Shown: positions 26,020-34,076 of the stretch, piece after piece
Position numbering within the stretch: the stretch's first letter is position 1
Layout of the letters: each line of letters opens with the position of its first letter
Assembly (NCBI GenBank): GCA_964464965.1
Contig: CAYXHM010000001.1
Coordinates: 310,001-374,000 of the forward strand
Length of the DNA stretch: 64,000 nucleotides
Source: UBA5543 sp964464965
Lineage (GTDB): Bacteria > Bacteroidota > Bacteroidia > Chitinophagales > Chitinophagaceae
Reading direction: 5' to 3'
Program-made: the position numbers and the translations under genes
Notes under the pieces: generated by a model
What the model was told of the DNA's origin: nothing
Databases searched by the model: none
What the model saw: only the letters and a program-made list of their open reading frames with translations

Positions 26020-27614
26020 TTATTGACAGGTATGCCCCTTTTGTTCAACTCGTCCATGGCCATGTGCAAATTAGCCTTGTATGCTTTTTTAATTGCTGGT
26101 AACTTATACAGCATCACCAGCAACCGCAAAAACTTTCTGAATATATTTCCGTTTGTCAATAGCTGGTTCATGTATTTGATTCTTACATGGTTGGTGTATT
26201 GCCTGGCGGAATAGTATCTCTTATAAATAAAAATTTCGCTGGCAGATGGGTTTAATATTTTGGTGAGGGTGTTTTTGGCCATAAAGTTGGTAATAACCCT
26301 TGCATTGTGCGCACGCAGTCCACCTGACGGCGCTCTATGATGTCCTATCTCCGCTGAAGGATCGAATATCATTAAGGCGCCGTTCATGTGACTACGCATA
26401 GCCAGGTCGTGGTCTGCCTTTACATTCCTGTTAAAGAACATATCCATACCGCCCACTTTTGTCACTACTGACTTTTTTATTAACGTAATAGGGAAGCTAT
26501 CTGACATGTAATAATGATAATTGGCTGCGCCATATACTATCCCTTTTTCCCTGACATTAGACGCGACCATATCTGCATTAAAACGATGCATAGTCTGCAA
26601 CATCTTTTCTATTAATGAAGGTTTGATATCGTAAGCATCATCCCCAAAGAAAAAAACATATTCACCCGTGGCTTCTTCTATTAATTTATTCCATGCAATG
26701 CACTGTCCCTTTTCGTCCTGCGGAAAATACCTAATGGTAAGATTATTGTATTTACTGAAATCAATTGACTGCCTACGTTCCTTATCTGTCTGGTCTGTTA
26801 TCAAGACTTCGTGCGGCAATATGTTTTGTTCATTCAGCTCCCTGAGTTCTTCCTCCAGGTAAGAATACCTGTCTAACGTAGGGGCCAGTATAGATACTGT
26901 AGCATGAGGTACCGGTTCTTCCGTCTTTACGGATGAGTGGATGATTCGCTTAGGTTTGCGATAAGGAATGTGACGGGTTGATAGCCATGCTTTAATATTA
27001 GCAAGCAATCCGCGTTTATTCATCAAAGTCCACAACTGCCAGCGTGGCGTAAAAAAACTGCGTGCAAATATCCACTCATCTTTAAGCGATACAACAGCCG
27101 GTACAACCCCCGGAAGTTTCACCATATCTGCATGATAACGGATAATACCCCCTGATAATATTACACTGTAGCCAAAAGCTACCCCCAGCATTTGCCATGA
27201 AGTATAGGGCTGTATATATGGCTTGAGCAATTTTAATACCGGCAGCCTAACCAAAGCAGCACTAAAGCTCATCCTGAAGTTGCTGTGCGTCACATTGTCG
27301 TCCCCGTCTATATTGTACATCCATGTAGGATGTACGTAATTCATCACATCAGGCAAAGTCCTTGTTCCAAGTTTAAGTCCTGCATGAAATACATCTATAG
27401 GTTCTGATGCCAGTTGTGCAATAAACTTTTCATCAGGCTGCCCAAGCGAATAATCCCAAAATAAAATCCAATCTGCAGTACTGGTGCTTACCAGATGGTC
27501 AACATCCTGTATAAATGCCTGAGGTTGCTGTTTTGAATGAAATACATTTCCATGCTCCCACACAGGTTGCTCTTCGTCACAATTAAAACAAACAATATCT
27601 ATATTAAGAAGCAT
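26016..27614 (-). CDS. Glycosyltransferase family 2 with an extra N-terminal GT-A-like domain
   Basis: The product is 532 residues. From ~238 there is a standard GT2 domain: 'VSILAPTLDRYSYLEEELRE', a DxD-type metal site near ~320 ('YVFFFGDDAYDIKP'), then 'KVGGMDMFFNRNVKADHDLA' and an acceptor-side helix. Residues 1-230 are not a standard extension. They look like a second, degenerate GT-A fold, with 'ADWILFWDYSLG' in the place of a DxD and 'VILSGGIIRYH' later. One interpretation is a tandem transferase in which the N-terminal half binds acceptor or has lost activity. It overlaps the upstream gene by 11 bases and the downstream one by 4. Confidence 0.8.
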   Translation of the reverse strand: MLLNIDIVCFNCDEEQPVWEHGNVFHSKQQPQAFIQDVDHLVSTSTADWILFWDYSLGQPDEKFIAQLASEPIDVFHAGLKLGTRTLPDVMNYVHPTWMYNIDGDDNVTHSNFRMSFSAALVRLPVLKLLKPYIQPYTSWQMLGVAFGYSVILSGGIIRYHADMVKLPGVVPAVVSLKDEWIFARSFFTPRWQLWTLMNKRGLLANIKAWLSTRHIPYRKPKRIIHSSVKTEEPVPHATVSILAPTLDRYSYLEEELRELNEQNILPHEVLITDQTDKERRQSIDFSKYNNLTIRYFPQDEKGQCIAWNKLIEEATGEYVFFFGDDAYDIKPSLIEKMLQTMHRFNADMVASNVREKGIVYGAANYHYYMSDSFPITLIKKSVVTKVGGMDMFFNRNVKADHDLAMRSHMNGALMIFDPSAEIGHHRAPSGGLRAHNARVITNFMAKNTLTKILNPSASEIFIYKRYYSARQYTNHVRIKYMNQLLTNGNIFRKFLRLLVMLYKLPAIKKAYKANLHMAMDELNKRGIPVNK

Positions 27615-28821
27615 GCAGCCTGGTATAGAAATCTTTAAACTTTTCTACTTGTTCTTCAATTTTAAAATATTGTTGTACACGTTTCACTCCCGCCTTACCC
27701 ATTGCGGGCAATTCATTCTTATTAGCGAAACACCATTCCAGTCTTTCAGCAATGGCTGGTGCGTTATAAACCGGCACAATAAAGCCGGTTACACCATGCT
27801 CAATATTTTTGGCAAGGCCATCGGCATTAGTAGCTATAACGGGGAGTGCCATAGCCTGTGCTTCTATCACAGCATTGCAAAACCCTTCTGATACAGCAGG
27901 ATGAAGAAACACATCAGCATTATCTAATTCCTCTTTTATTGCGTCCTTATCCAGCCCTCCCAGTAATATAACAACATCTTCCAAACCCATTTCCATGATA
28001 GCGAACTGTATAGCCTGCTTATAGTTACCATCACCCGCTATCCTGTATTCGAAAGAAAATCCCTTTTGTTTCAGGACTGCCATTGCCTGTAACGCATATT
28101 CATATCCCTTCTTCCAGGTAAGCCTGCCTACGCTTATTATAACCAGTTTATTACCTGCACTTTTTGCTCTTGTCGGAATAAACAAGGCTGTATCTATAGC
28201 GGGAGGAATCAACGCTTCAACTTTTCCTCCTGTATAACCACGTTTTATAGCACGATATTTTAAGTCGTCACCTAAAAAGTGGAAGCCATCAAAATTCGAC
28301 CAGACATCTCTATAATACACAGGGTTATCAAGCGCTGTGAAATTAATATCATACCCTCTGAAACTTACAGAGGTCTTACAATCCACGAACTGCTTCAAAT
28401 CGCTGAATTTGTGTGCCAGCGTACCAAATTCAAAATGAACTATATCCGGTTTCAGTTTTATGATGGGAAAATAGAGGTTAAATTTCATGAAAGCTTTTTT
28501 CCTGTCGCCGTGGTAAAGATTAAGCATCTTACTTATTGTCCTAATGCTCAACACAGGGTAGAACAAAAACCGGGATGCATTAAGTAAAAGCAGGCTGAAT
28601 AGTGTTAGTGCGCTTAACTTATTATAATACAGGTGAACATTAGCATCACCCAGTTTATCGGCGTACTTCTGAACAAACAACCCCTTTGATGACTTCTTAC
28701 CCCAGCAAAAGAAATGCAGGTCAAAATGCTGAGCCAGGCCAAATACCTTATCCTTCAGGAAATCGGCATCGGCCACCGGCACAGAATTAGCAACCAATAT
28801 CAATCTGAGTTTTTTACTCAT
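27604..28821 (-). CDS. Glycosyltransferase family 4 (colanic-acid type)
   Basis: The 405-residue GT-B protein has 'IVHFEFGTLAHKFSDLK' and 'TSVSFRGYDIN' in the N-terminal domain, then 'IISVGRLTWKKGYEYALQAM', 'YRIAGDGNYKQAI' and 'FLHPAVSEGFCNAVIEAQAM' with an intact E-x7-E. The 'GRLTWKKGYEYAL' block recurs almost unchanged in the product at 32922-34070, so the two are probably paralogues within the same operon. It overlaps the ceramidase-like gene upstream by 4 bases and the GT2 gene downstream by 11. Confidence 0.9.
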   Translation of the reverse strand: MSKKLRLILVANSVPVADADFLKDKVFGLAQHFDLHFFCWGKKSSKGLFVQKYADKLGDANVHLYYNKLSALTLFSLLLLNASRFLFYPVLSIRTISKMLNLYHGDRKKAFMKFNLYFPIIKLKPDIVHFEFGTLAHKFSDLKQFVDCKTSVSFRGYDINFTALDNPVYYRDVWSNFDGFHFLGDDLKYRAIKRGYTGGKVEALIPPAIDTALFIPTRAKSAGNKLVIISVGRLTWKKGYEYALQAMAVLKQKGFSFEYRIAGDGNYKQAIQFAIMEMGLEDVVILLGGLDKDAIKEELDNADVFLHPAVSEGFCNAVIEAQAMALPVIATNADGLAKNIEHGVTGFIVPVYNAPAIAERLEWCFANKNELPAMGKAGVKRVQQYFKIEEQVEKFKDFYTRLHAS

Positions 28822-30062
28822 AGTTTTGATATCGCTTTTATAACTGTATCATTTACGCCTGGTTTAAAATGCCCTGATATACCAAACTTATTTTTAAATC
28901 CGTTCACTTCATAACCACCCTCACTTATATTCTTATCTGTCGGCAGGTATATTCTTGTACCTGCCAGGCAGCCTATATTTATAGCGGGCTCGACACCTGC
29001 AAGTAAATATTTGTACTCTGCCAACACCTCAGCCGATACCCCGGTAAGATGAAAGCCCTCAGCAAAAGAAAGTTTCTTGAAATGGATAACATGGCCGCTA
29101 TCACCAATAATATCGTTTAGGGGCAAACTGTACTGTGTATTATATACCACGGACGGCGTACACGATTTTATATTGTCTAAAACCAATTTAAGTTCCGCCC
29201 ATAACAATTCTGTCCATTGCAAATACGATGCTGTATCGGGAAAGCGAACGTACTTAGGCCCTAACTGGAAAGCGTAGTTTAGCTTGTCTTTCCATCGCGT
29301 ATGTGTTACAGGCGTCAGGTCGGGTTTCATATTGCCTGCAAAGCCAATTAAAAAACTTACCGGCAAACTATCATTATTAAACTCTGTTCTTAACTTCTGC
29401 CGGATAACGCCAATGAACTCTGCGGTAACCCTGTGCATGTGGGGATATCCCACGGGATGGCAGGCATAATTCCATAATATCATTTTCACCTTACCACTAT
29501 CATCAGCAAACTTTACCAGGTGTATATCATCATCCTTCACGCCTGCATAATCGGGATACATCAGCACCTTGTTATACAGGCTGAATTTGTTACGTGGTCT
29601 TACCAGTTTTTTCCTGCGATTTACATTTAATACAGACTTTCCGTTGCCATACTGCACATGAACATTTACAAAATCACTATTCAGCACTTGTTGGGTAAGC
29701 TGCAATAATTGTTCAGTTACAAATTTGTAGTACTCATCGTTAACCGTACCCAAGGCAGGTTTCTCCTTATCAAGCGATGGTGCAAAGTGCGTATGTGTTG
29801 CAGCCATCCAGACATCCTGCTCTTGTATTCCATGTTCTCTGCCGAATGAATCAATTACCAGACTAACGAATGAATCAGGCACAAACAGAGTATCCACTGA
29901 ATAGATCAGTACCAGTTTGCCATCCTGTTTTATAGCCGAGAGGTTTATCTCGAGTTCATCCTTTACCTGTGTGTAAAGTCCTTTCCGTTCAGCAAAACCA
30001 GCCAGTGGTACAGGCTGTACAGGAGTGATATTTATCGATGCTGCAGATAATTTTATATCCAT
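28818..30062 (-). CDS. Neutral/alkaline ceramidase-like metallohydrolase
   Basis: A TTG at 30077 opens the frame, but the ATG at 30062 is the more likely start (414 residues). It matches the N-terminal domain of neutral ceramidases: 'AASINITPVQPVPLAGFAER' at the start, the metal/active-site block 'MAATHTHFAP' (His90, His92), and 'WNYACHPVGYPH' with His202. In the ceramidase family these histidines bind zinc, which cleaves an amide bond. No signal peptide is seen, so unlike secreted ceramidases it is probably cytoplasmic. Only the catalytic domain is present; the C-terminal Ig-like domain is missing. It sits between an asparagine-synthetase-like gene and a glycosyltransferase, suggesting an amide or ester of a sugar or lipid carrier as substrate rather than ceramide. 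This is inference. Confidence 0.75.
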   Translation of the reverse strand: MDIKLSAASINITPVQPVPLAGFAERKGLYTQVKDELEINLSAIKQDGKLVLIYSVDTLFVPDSFVSLVIDSFGREHGIQEQDVWMAATHTHFAPSLDKEKPALGTVNDEYYKFVTEQLLQLTQQVLNSDFVNVHVQYGNGKSVLNVNRRKKLVRPRNKFSLYNKVLMYPDYAGVKDDDIHLVKFADDSGKVKMILWNYACHPVGYPHMHRVTAEFIGVIRQKLRTEFNNDSLPVSFLIGFAGNMKPDLTPVTHTRWKDKLNYAFQLGPKYVRFPDTASYLQWTELLWAELKLVLDNIKSCTPSVVYNTQYSLPLNDIIGDSGHVIHFKKLSFAEGFHLTGVSAEVLAEYKYLLAGVEPAINIGCLAGTRIYLPTDKNISEGGYEVNGFKNKFGISGHFKPGVNDTVIKAISKL

Positions 30063-30073
30063 GCTATATGCTA

Positions 30074-31789
30074 TCAAAATACGCGGTTAAGAAACAATGA
30101 AAAGGTCAGCAACATAGATACAGTATATCCATTGGCTGCGGTTGGCGATTTGTAGATATCTTGTAAAAGTTCTTTAACCACACTTTCAGGCACAATATCC
30201 TGCAGGAATTTATTGTTCAGCAGTTTACTTTCAAGCGCTTTTCTTCCTGCCGGATGCATGTAAAACACTTCCCAGTTGCGTTGTATTGTCGGTTTGTTGC
30301 TGATAGTACGTTTTATTTTATCCACCACCCTGTAGGATATATTCCGGTTGTTGAACCGTTTATAATTATACAAATCAGCGTCATACTCCTGCCATGTAAT
30401 TCTTGCCAGGGCTTCATGATATTGCTTTATATACGCCACCTGCAATTGCCTCTGCCTAAGCATATCTTGTGGTATAGTTGTAAACAGGTCAACTATGCGG
30501 TTATCATAAAAAGGCAATACAGGCATATTAGCAGCCTGGTACATCCTGATGCTGGCGGTTGTCCAGCGAAAAGACCAATGGTCGGTCTTATATATTTTCA
30601 TTTTAAAGTCCGCATCGTCTATATAATCGTATTCAGCCACAAACTTGTTGAAATAATCAAGAGGGGTATCCACGGAATTTTTCAGGTGCGGCTCACAAAT
30701 ATTTTTCAGCAGCCATTCTGAGCCTTTTTTTACAATTTTTTTCTGAAAAGCATTTTGGATTTCGTTCATGTTGGGGACGTTTGGTGTATCCATCCATACA
30801 TCACCCCAGTGCCCTCCTACAACTACGTCCGTATTTTTCTTCAGCCAATCTACAGATGACGCCTGCCTTGTACCATCTATATATTGAAACAATTCTACAG
30901 AATCAATAATTTCATCCAGTTGCGCGAACAGATAATCTGGCATTACGTAACTGTGTTGCGGGATGCTGAGTTTGTCAGCTACCTGCTTTCCAATTTTTAT
31001 TTCTTTAGAATTTTCAGCATATCCATATGACAGGGCTTTAAGTTCTGTATGCGACATACTATCACTCACCAGTTCACCAGCCAGCATCCTGCTATCTAAT
31101 CCGCCTGATATGGGGATACATGTTCTTTTATCTTTTGTGGCGACGGATAAAGAACGCTGGAGTATATCATGCAACTGTTCTGTATAAAACTCAACAGGTG
31201 CTATTATGGGATTGTATGTCCACTGCCAGTAACGTTGCTTATTTACAAGTACCAACTCATCATTAAAATGATAATGGCTTGCAGGCTCAAAAATTCTGAT
31301 TCCTTCAAGGTAAGTAGTGTCTGCGGGGAAATAACCCATAGCCATAAAGCCACTTATAGCCTGCCAGTTAAGCCGTTTGTTGTTTTTTGCTTCAGCCAGT
31401 GCGAGATAGCATGTGGTGATTACCCTATCTCCTGACCAATATGCATGATAACTGCCCAGCCTGTTGGTAAATATGTGGGTATGTTTATTCTCATTGTCTC
31501 GAACAAACATAATGTAATGTCCCGCCGGGTCTGCAAAACCAATCCCCGGGTGAGTTATGTATTTTATACACCTGTTCAAAATCTCTTCACCGGATATATT
31601 TTCATACAGCTGGCCTACCAGCGTAAGTGAGTAATTATTTACAGCAGCATCGGTTATGAAGGAAATACCCATTGCAGGTAAACTCAACCAAAGCTTATAA
31701 CCATGATTTTGCCAGGGTTGATTACCCCTTCTTACAAAGGGCAAAGAACCGGCTTCATTGCTTATCCATACATCGCTAAAGGCAGACAC
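30074..31789 (-). CDS. Asparagine-synthetase-like amidotransferase lacking the catalytic Cys
   Basis: The product is 571 residues. The C-terminal synthetase domain has the ATP-pyrophosphatase loop 'PISGGLDSRML' (Ser228-Ser233) and 'VVVGGHWGDVWMD'. Residues 1-190 still look like a class II glutaminase fold ('FADPAGHYIMFVRDNENK', 'LGSYHAYW'). The essential second-residue cysteine is Ser here (Met-Ser-Ala), so glutamine hydrolysis by the normal route is not possible. The start is GTG at 31789, overlapping the upstream stop by one base. Homologues in LPS loci (for example WbpS) are thought to amidate uronic acids. With a uronate-forming dehydrogenase in this operon that is the leading idea, using free ammonia or another nucleophile. 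It overlaps the ceramidase-like frame region downstream. Confidence 0.8.
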   Translation of the reverse strand: MSAFSDVWISNEAGSLPFVRRGNQPWQNHGYKLWLSLPAMGISFITDAAVNNYSLTLVGQLYENISGEEILNRCIKYITHPGIGFADPAGHYIMFVRDNENKHTHIFTNRLGSYHAYWSGDRVITTCYLALAEAKNNKRLNWQAISGFMAMGYFPADTTYLEGIRIFEPASHYHFNDELVLVNKQRYWQWTYNPIIAPVEFYTEQLHDILQRSLSVATKDKRTCIPISGGLDSRMLAGELVSDSMSHTELKALSYGYAENSKEIKIGKQVADKLSIPQHSYVMPDYLFAQLDEIIDSVELFQYIDGTRQASSVDWLKKNTDVVVGGHWGDVWMDTPNVPNMNEIQNAFQKKIVKKGSEWLLKNICEPHLKNSVDTPLDYFNKFVAEYDYIDDADFKMKIYKTDHWSFRWTTASIRMYQAANMPVLPFYDNRIVDLFTTIPQDMLRQRQLQVAYIKQYHEALARITWQEYDADLYNYKRFNNRNISYRVVDKIKRTISNKPTIQRNWEVFYMHPAGRKALESKLLNNKFLQDIVPESVVKELLQDIYKSPTAANGYTVSMLLTFSLFLNRVF

Positions 31790-32907
31790 TATACTTTCAT
31801 CATTTTCCTGTACAATGCTTCAAAACGTTTCACCTCGGCTTGTATTGTATATTCGGCATACACTTTATCTAAAGCCCGTTCTGCAAGCTCTTTAGGGTAG
31901 GATGGTTTATTTATAAATTCTCTCAGGCAATCAGCAAGTGCATCAACATTTTCAGCTTTAAATACCAGCCCTGTTTTGCCATGCTGTATCAAATCCCTGT
32001 TACCGGCTACATCGCTTACTACGCAAGGCGTACCGGCAGCCATAGCTTCTAACACCGCTACGGGACAACCTTCTTCATGCCCCTTGTATGTCGATGTAGG
32101 CAATACAAATGCATTACTGGCATTCAGCAAATCATTTACAGAAGTGCTTTCCCCGATAAAGTACACCCTATCTTTTATATCCAGTTTATGTACCAGCGTG
32201 TCCAGTTCATCTTTATAGACCTGGTCGCGCACGGCGCCTGCCAATACCAGGTATGCCTGCTCAACCCTTGCAACAGCTTTTATCAACGTAGCGATATCTT
32301 TAGACCGTACTATCTGCGCTACAGAGCATGCAAGCAAGGCCTTGTCTGGAATACCAAGTTCACGACGGGCAGCCATATTAAAAGAAGGCCTGAACATATC
32401 GGTATCTACACCACCGTGTACCAGGTGTACCTTGCGTTTATAATATTTCTTAGCGAAAAACGTCTCACCCATCGTTGTATTTCTCGCAATAATCGCTGAT
32501 GACAGCATGCTCTTGGTCTTCCATGCTTTACGGCCCCAGTTCATGTTCTTCTTCACATATATATACCTGGCACCTGCAAACTTTGCCACCAGCGCTTCAG
32601 AAAAATCAGAAGACCAGTTGAACGACTGCCATATATCAAAGTCAAGTGGCTTGAAATTCTTTGCCAGCACTTTAGCTTTTCTCACCTTATGCAAAACAGC
32701 ATCCTGCTCCTGCACCGTAAAAGGCTGTACAATCAGGGGTAGTTTTTTAGCAATCACATCATCAAACAATGGCCCACCTGCCTGCTGAACGCCTATCCAG
32801 GCTTCAAAGATATTTTTGTCCAGTCTTTCTGCTATGTTGATCATTTCACGACCGCTGCCCGCAGTTTGCAGATTGGGAAGTGTAAAAAGTATTTTAATTT
32901 TTTTCAA
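31789..32907 (-). CDS. Glycosyltransferase family 4, TTG start
   Basis: The 372-residue GT-B protein has 'ILFTLPNLQTAGSGREMIN' at the N-terminus, 'YIYVKKNMNWGRKAWKTK', then 'LACSVAQIVRSKDIATLIKA', 'YLVLAGAVRDQ' and 'GHEEGCPVAVLEAMAAGTPC' with the conserved Glu pair. The frame begins with TTG at 32907 (product MKKIKILFTLPNL); no upstream ATG fits. It follows the preceding glycosyltransferase after 14 bases and shares one base with the next gene. Function: one sugar-transfer step in repeat-unit assembly, details unknown. Confidence 0.87.
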   Translation of the reverse strand: MKKIKILFTLPNLQTAGSGREMINIAERLDKNIFEAWIGVQQAGGPLFDDVIAKKLPLIVQPFTVQEQDAVLHKVRKAKVLAKNFKPLDFDIWQSFNWSSDFSEALVAKFAGARYIYVKKNMNWGRKAWKTKSMLSSAIIARNTTMGETFFAKKYYKRKVHLVHGGVDTDMFRPSFNMAARRELGIPDKALLACSVAQIVRSKDIATLIKAVARVEQAYLVLAGAVRDQVYKDELDTLVHKLDIKDRVYFIGESTSVNDLLNASNAFVLPTSTYKGHEEGCPVAVLEAMAAGTPCVVSDVAGNRDLIQHGKTGLVFKAENVDALADCLREFINKPSYPKELAERALDKVYAEYTIQAEVKRFEALYRKMMKV

Positions 32908-32921
32908 GAAGGTAAGTAGTA

Positions 32922-34070
32922 TTAACTGTTATAAAAGTTTCTAAAGCGCGCTACAAATGTGTTTCTATCGTGCCTGTTGCGCAACTTCTCTTTAGCATTT
33001 GTAGCAATAGTATATCGCTGCGATGGCACGAGGTTTTTAAAGACTATCAATGCATCAGCCATTGCAGGTGCATTGCGTACTGGCACTACAAAACCATTGA
33101 CGCTATTATCAATTGTCTCCTTCATGCCGCCTACATCTGTAGTAATAACGGGGGTGCCTACAGCCATAGCTTCAAGCACTACATTAGCAATCCCCTCTTC
33201 CACACTGGGCAACAACAATATATCATGTTGTTCTATTTGCATAAGAACATCGGCATGTGTCATGCCATTAATTATGCTCACATCATCTTTAAGGCCTAAC
33301 TGGTGAGCCTGGTATATAATTCCTGCTGGTGTTTTTCCTTCAGCTATTAATGTGTACCTGAAAGGTATCTCCTGTTGCTTCAGTAAATACAGTGCATCTA
33401 ATGCATACTCATAGCCTTTCTTCCAGAAGAACCTACCAACAGATATGATATGCAGTACGTTTGAAGGCGTTTTTTGTACAATAGTCTTCTTCAATAAAGC
33501 ATCATCTACAAAAGAATAGATAACATCCGTATTATTAATATCAGCGTTATATAATATACCTTCTTCTGCGATAGCCTTACTTACAGCATGAAACCTGTGC
33601 ACACGGGGGAACAAACGGAGGTAGCTATCCCGGATGGCAGGTGTTGTAAGTGGTGTATAATTGATATGTGCTCCCCTCATGCTTACCAGTATTTTACTTG
33701 GGTATAAATCAAACAGCAAATCACGGTTATGTATAAAGGCCGCCCATTGCAGGTGTATACGGTCTGGTTTCGATTTTATAATGGGCAGGTAAAACAGGAG
33801 GTTGTGGTAAAACGTTTTGCGCTGCTTTCCTATTTTCCATATTTTAACGAGGGTACTTAACCCTGTAGTGGGCAGCAACCCGATTATGAACAGGATACGT
33901 TCAATAATAGAAACAGGCACAATTATTACTTTGACCTTTGGGTGATATTGCCACGAGCCTGCCTTCTTTCCAATCACGGTTATTTCATATCCATCCTCTG
34001 CCATGACGTTTATCATCGCATCTATAAATGTGGTAGTAGGTACTGAACCGGAAAGAATTGTTATCCTCAT
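32922..34070 (-). CDS. Glycosyltransferase family 4 (colanic-acid type)
   Basis: The 382-residue product starts 'MRITILSGSVPTTTFIDAMI'. The C-terminal domain shows 'IISVGRFFWKKGYEYALDAL', 'YTLIAEGKTPAGIIYQA' and 'LLPSVEEGIANVVLEAMAVG' with E-x7-E intact. It shares blocks such as 'KPD.IH..W..' and 'SMRGAHINYTPL' with the product at 27604-28821, pointing to duplication within the operon. It starts 6 bases after the flippase gene. Confidence 0.9.
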   Translation of the reverse strand: MRITILSGSVPTTTFIDAMINVMAEDGYEITVIGKKAGSWQYHPKVKVIIVPVSIIERILFIIGLLPTTGLSTLVKIWKIGKQRKTFYHNLLFYLPIIKSKPDRIHLQWAAFIHNRDLLFDLYPSKILVSMRGAHINYTPLTTPAIRDSYLRLFPRVHRFHAVSKAIAEEGILYNADINNTDVIYSFVDDALLKKTIVQKTPSNVLHIISVGRFFWKKGYEYALDALYLLKQQEIPFRYTLIAEGKTPAGIIYQAHQLGLKDDVSIINGMTHADVLMQIEQHDILLLPSVEEGIANVVLEAMAVGTPVITTDVGGMKETIDNSVNGFVVPVRNAPAMADALIVFKNLVPSQRYTIATNAKEKLRNRHDRNTFVARFRNFYNS

Positions 34071-34076
34071 CAGAAT

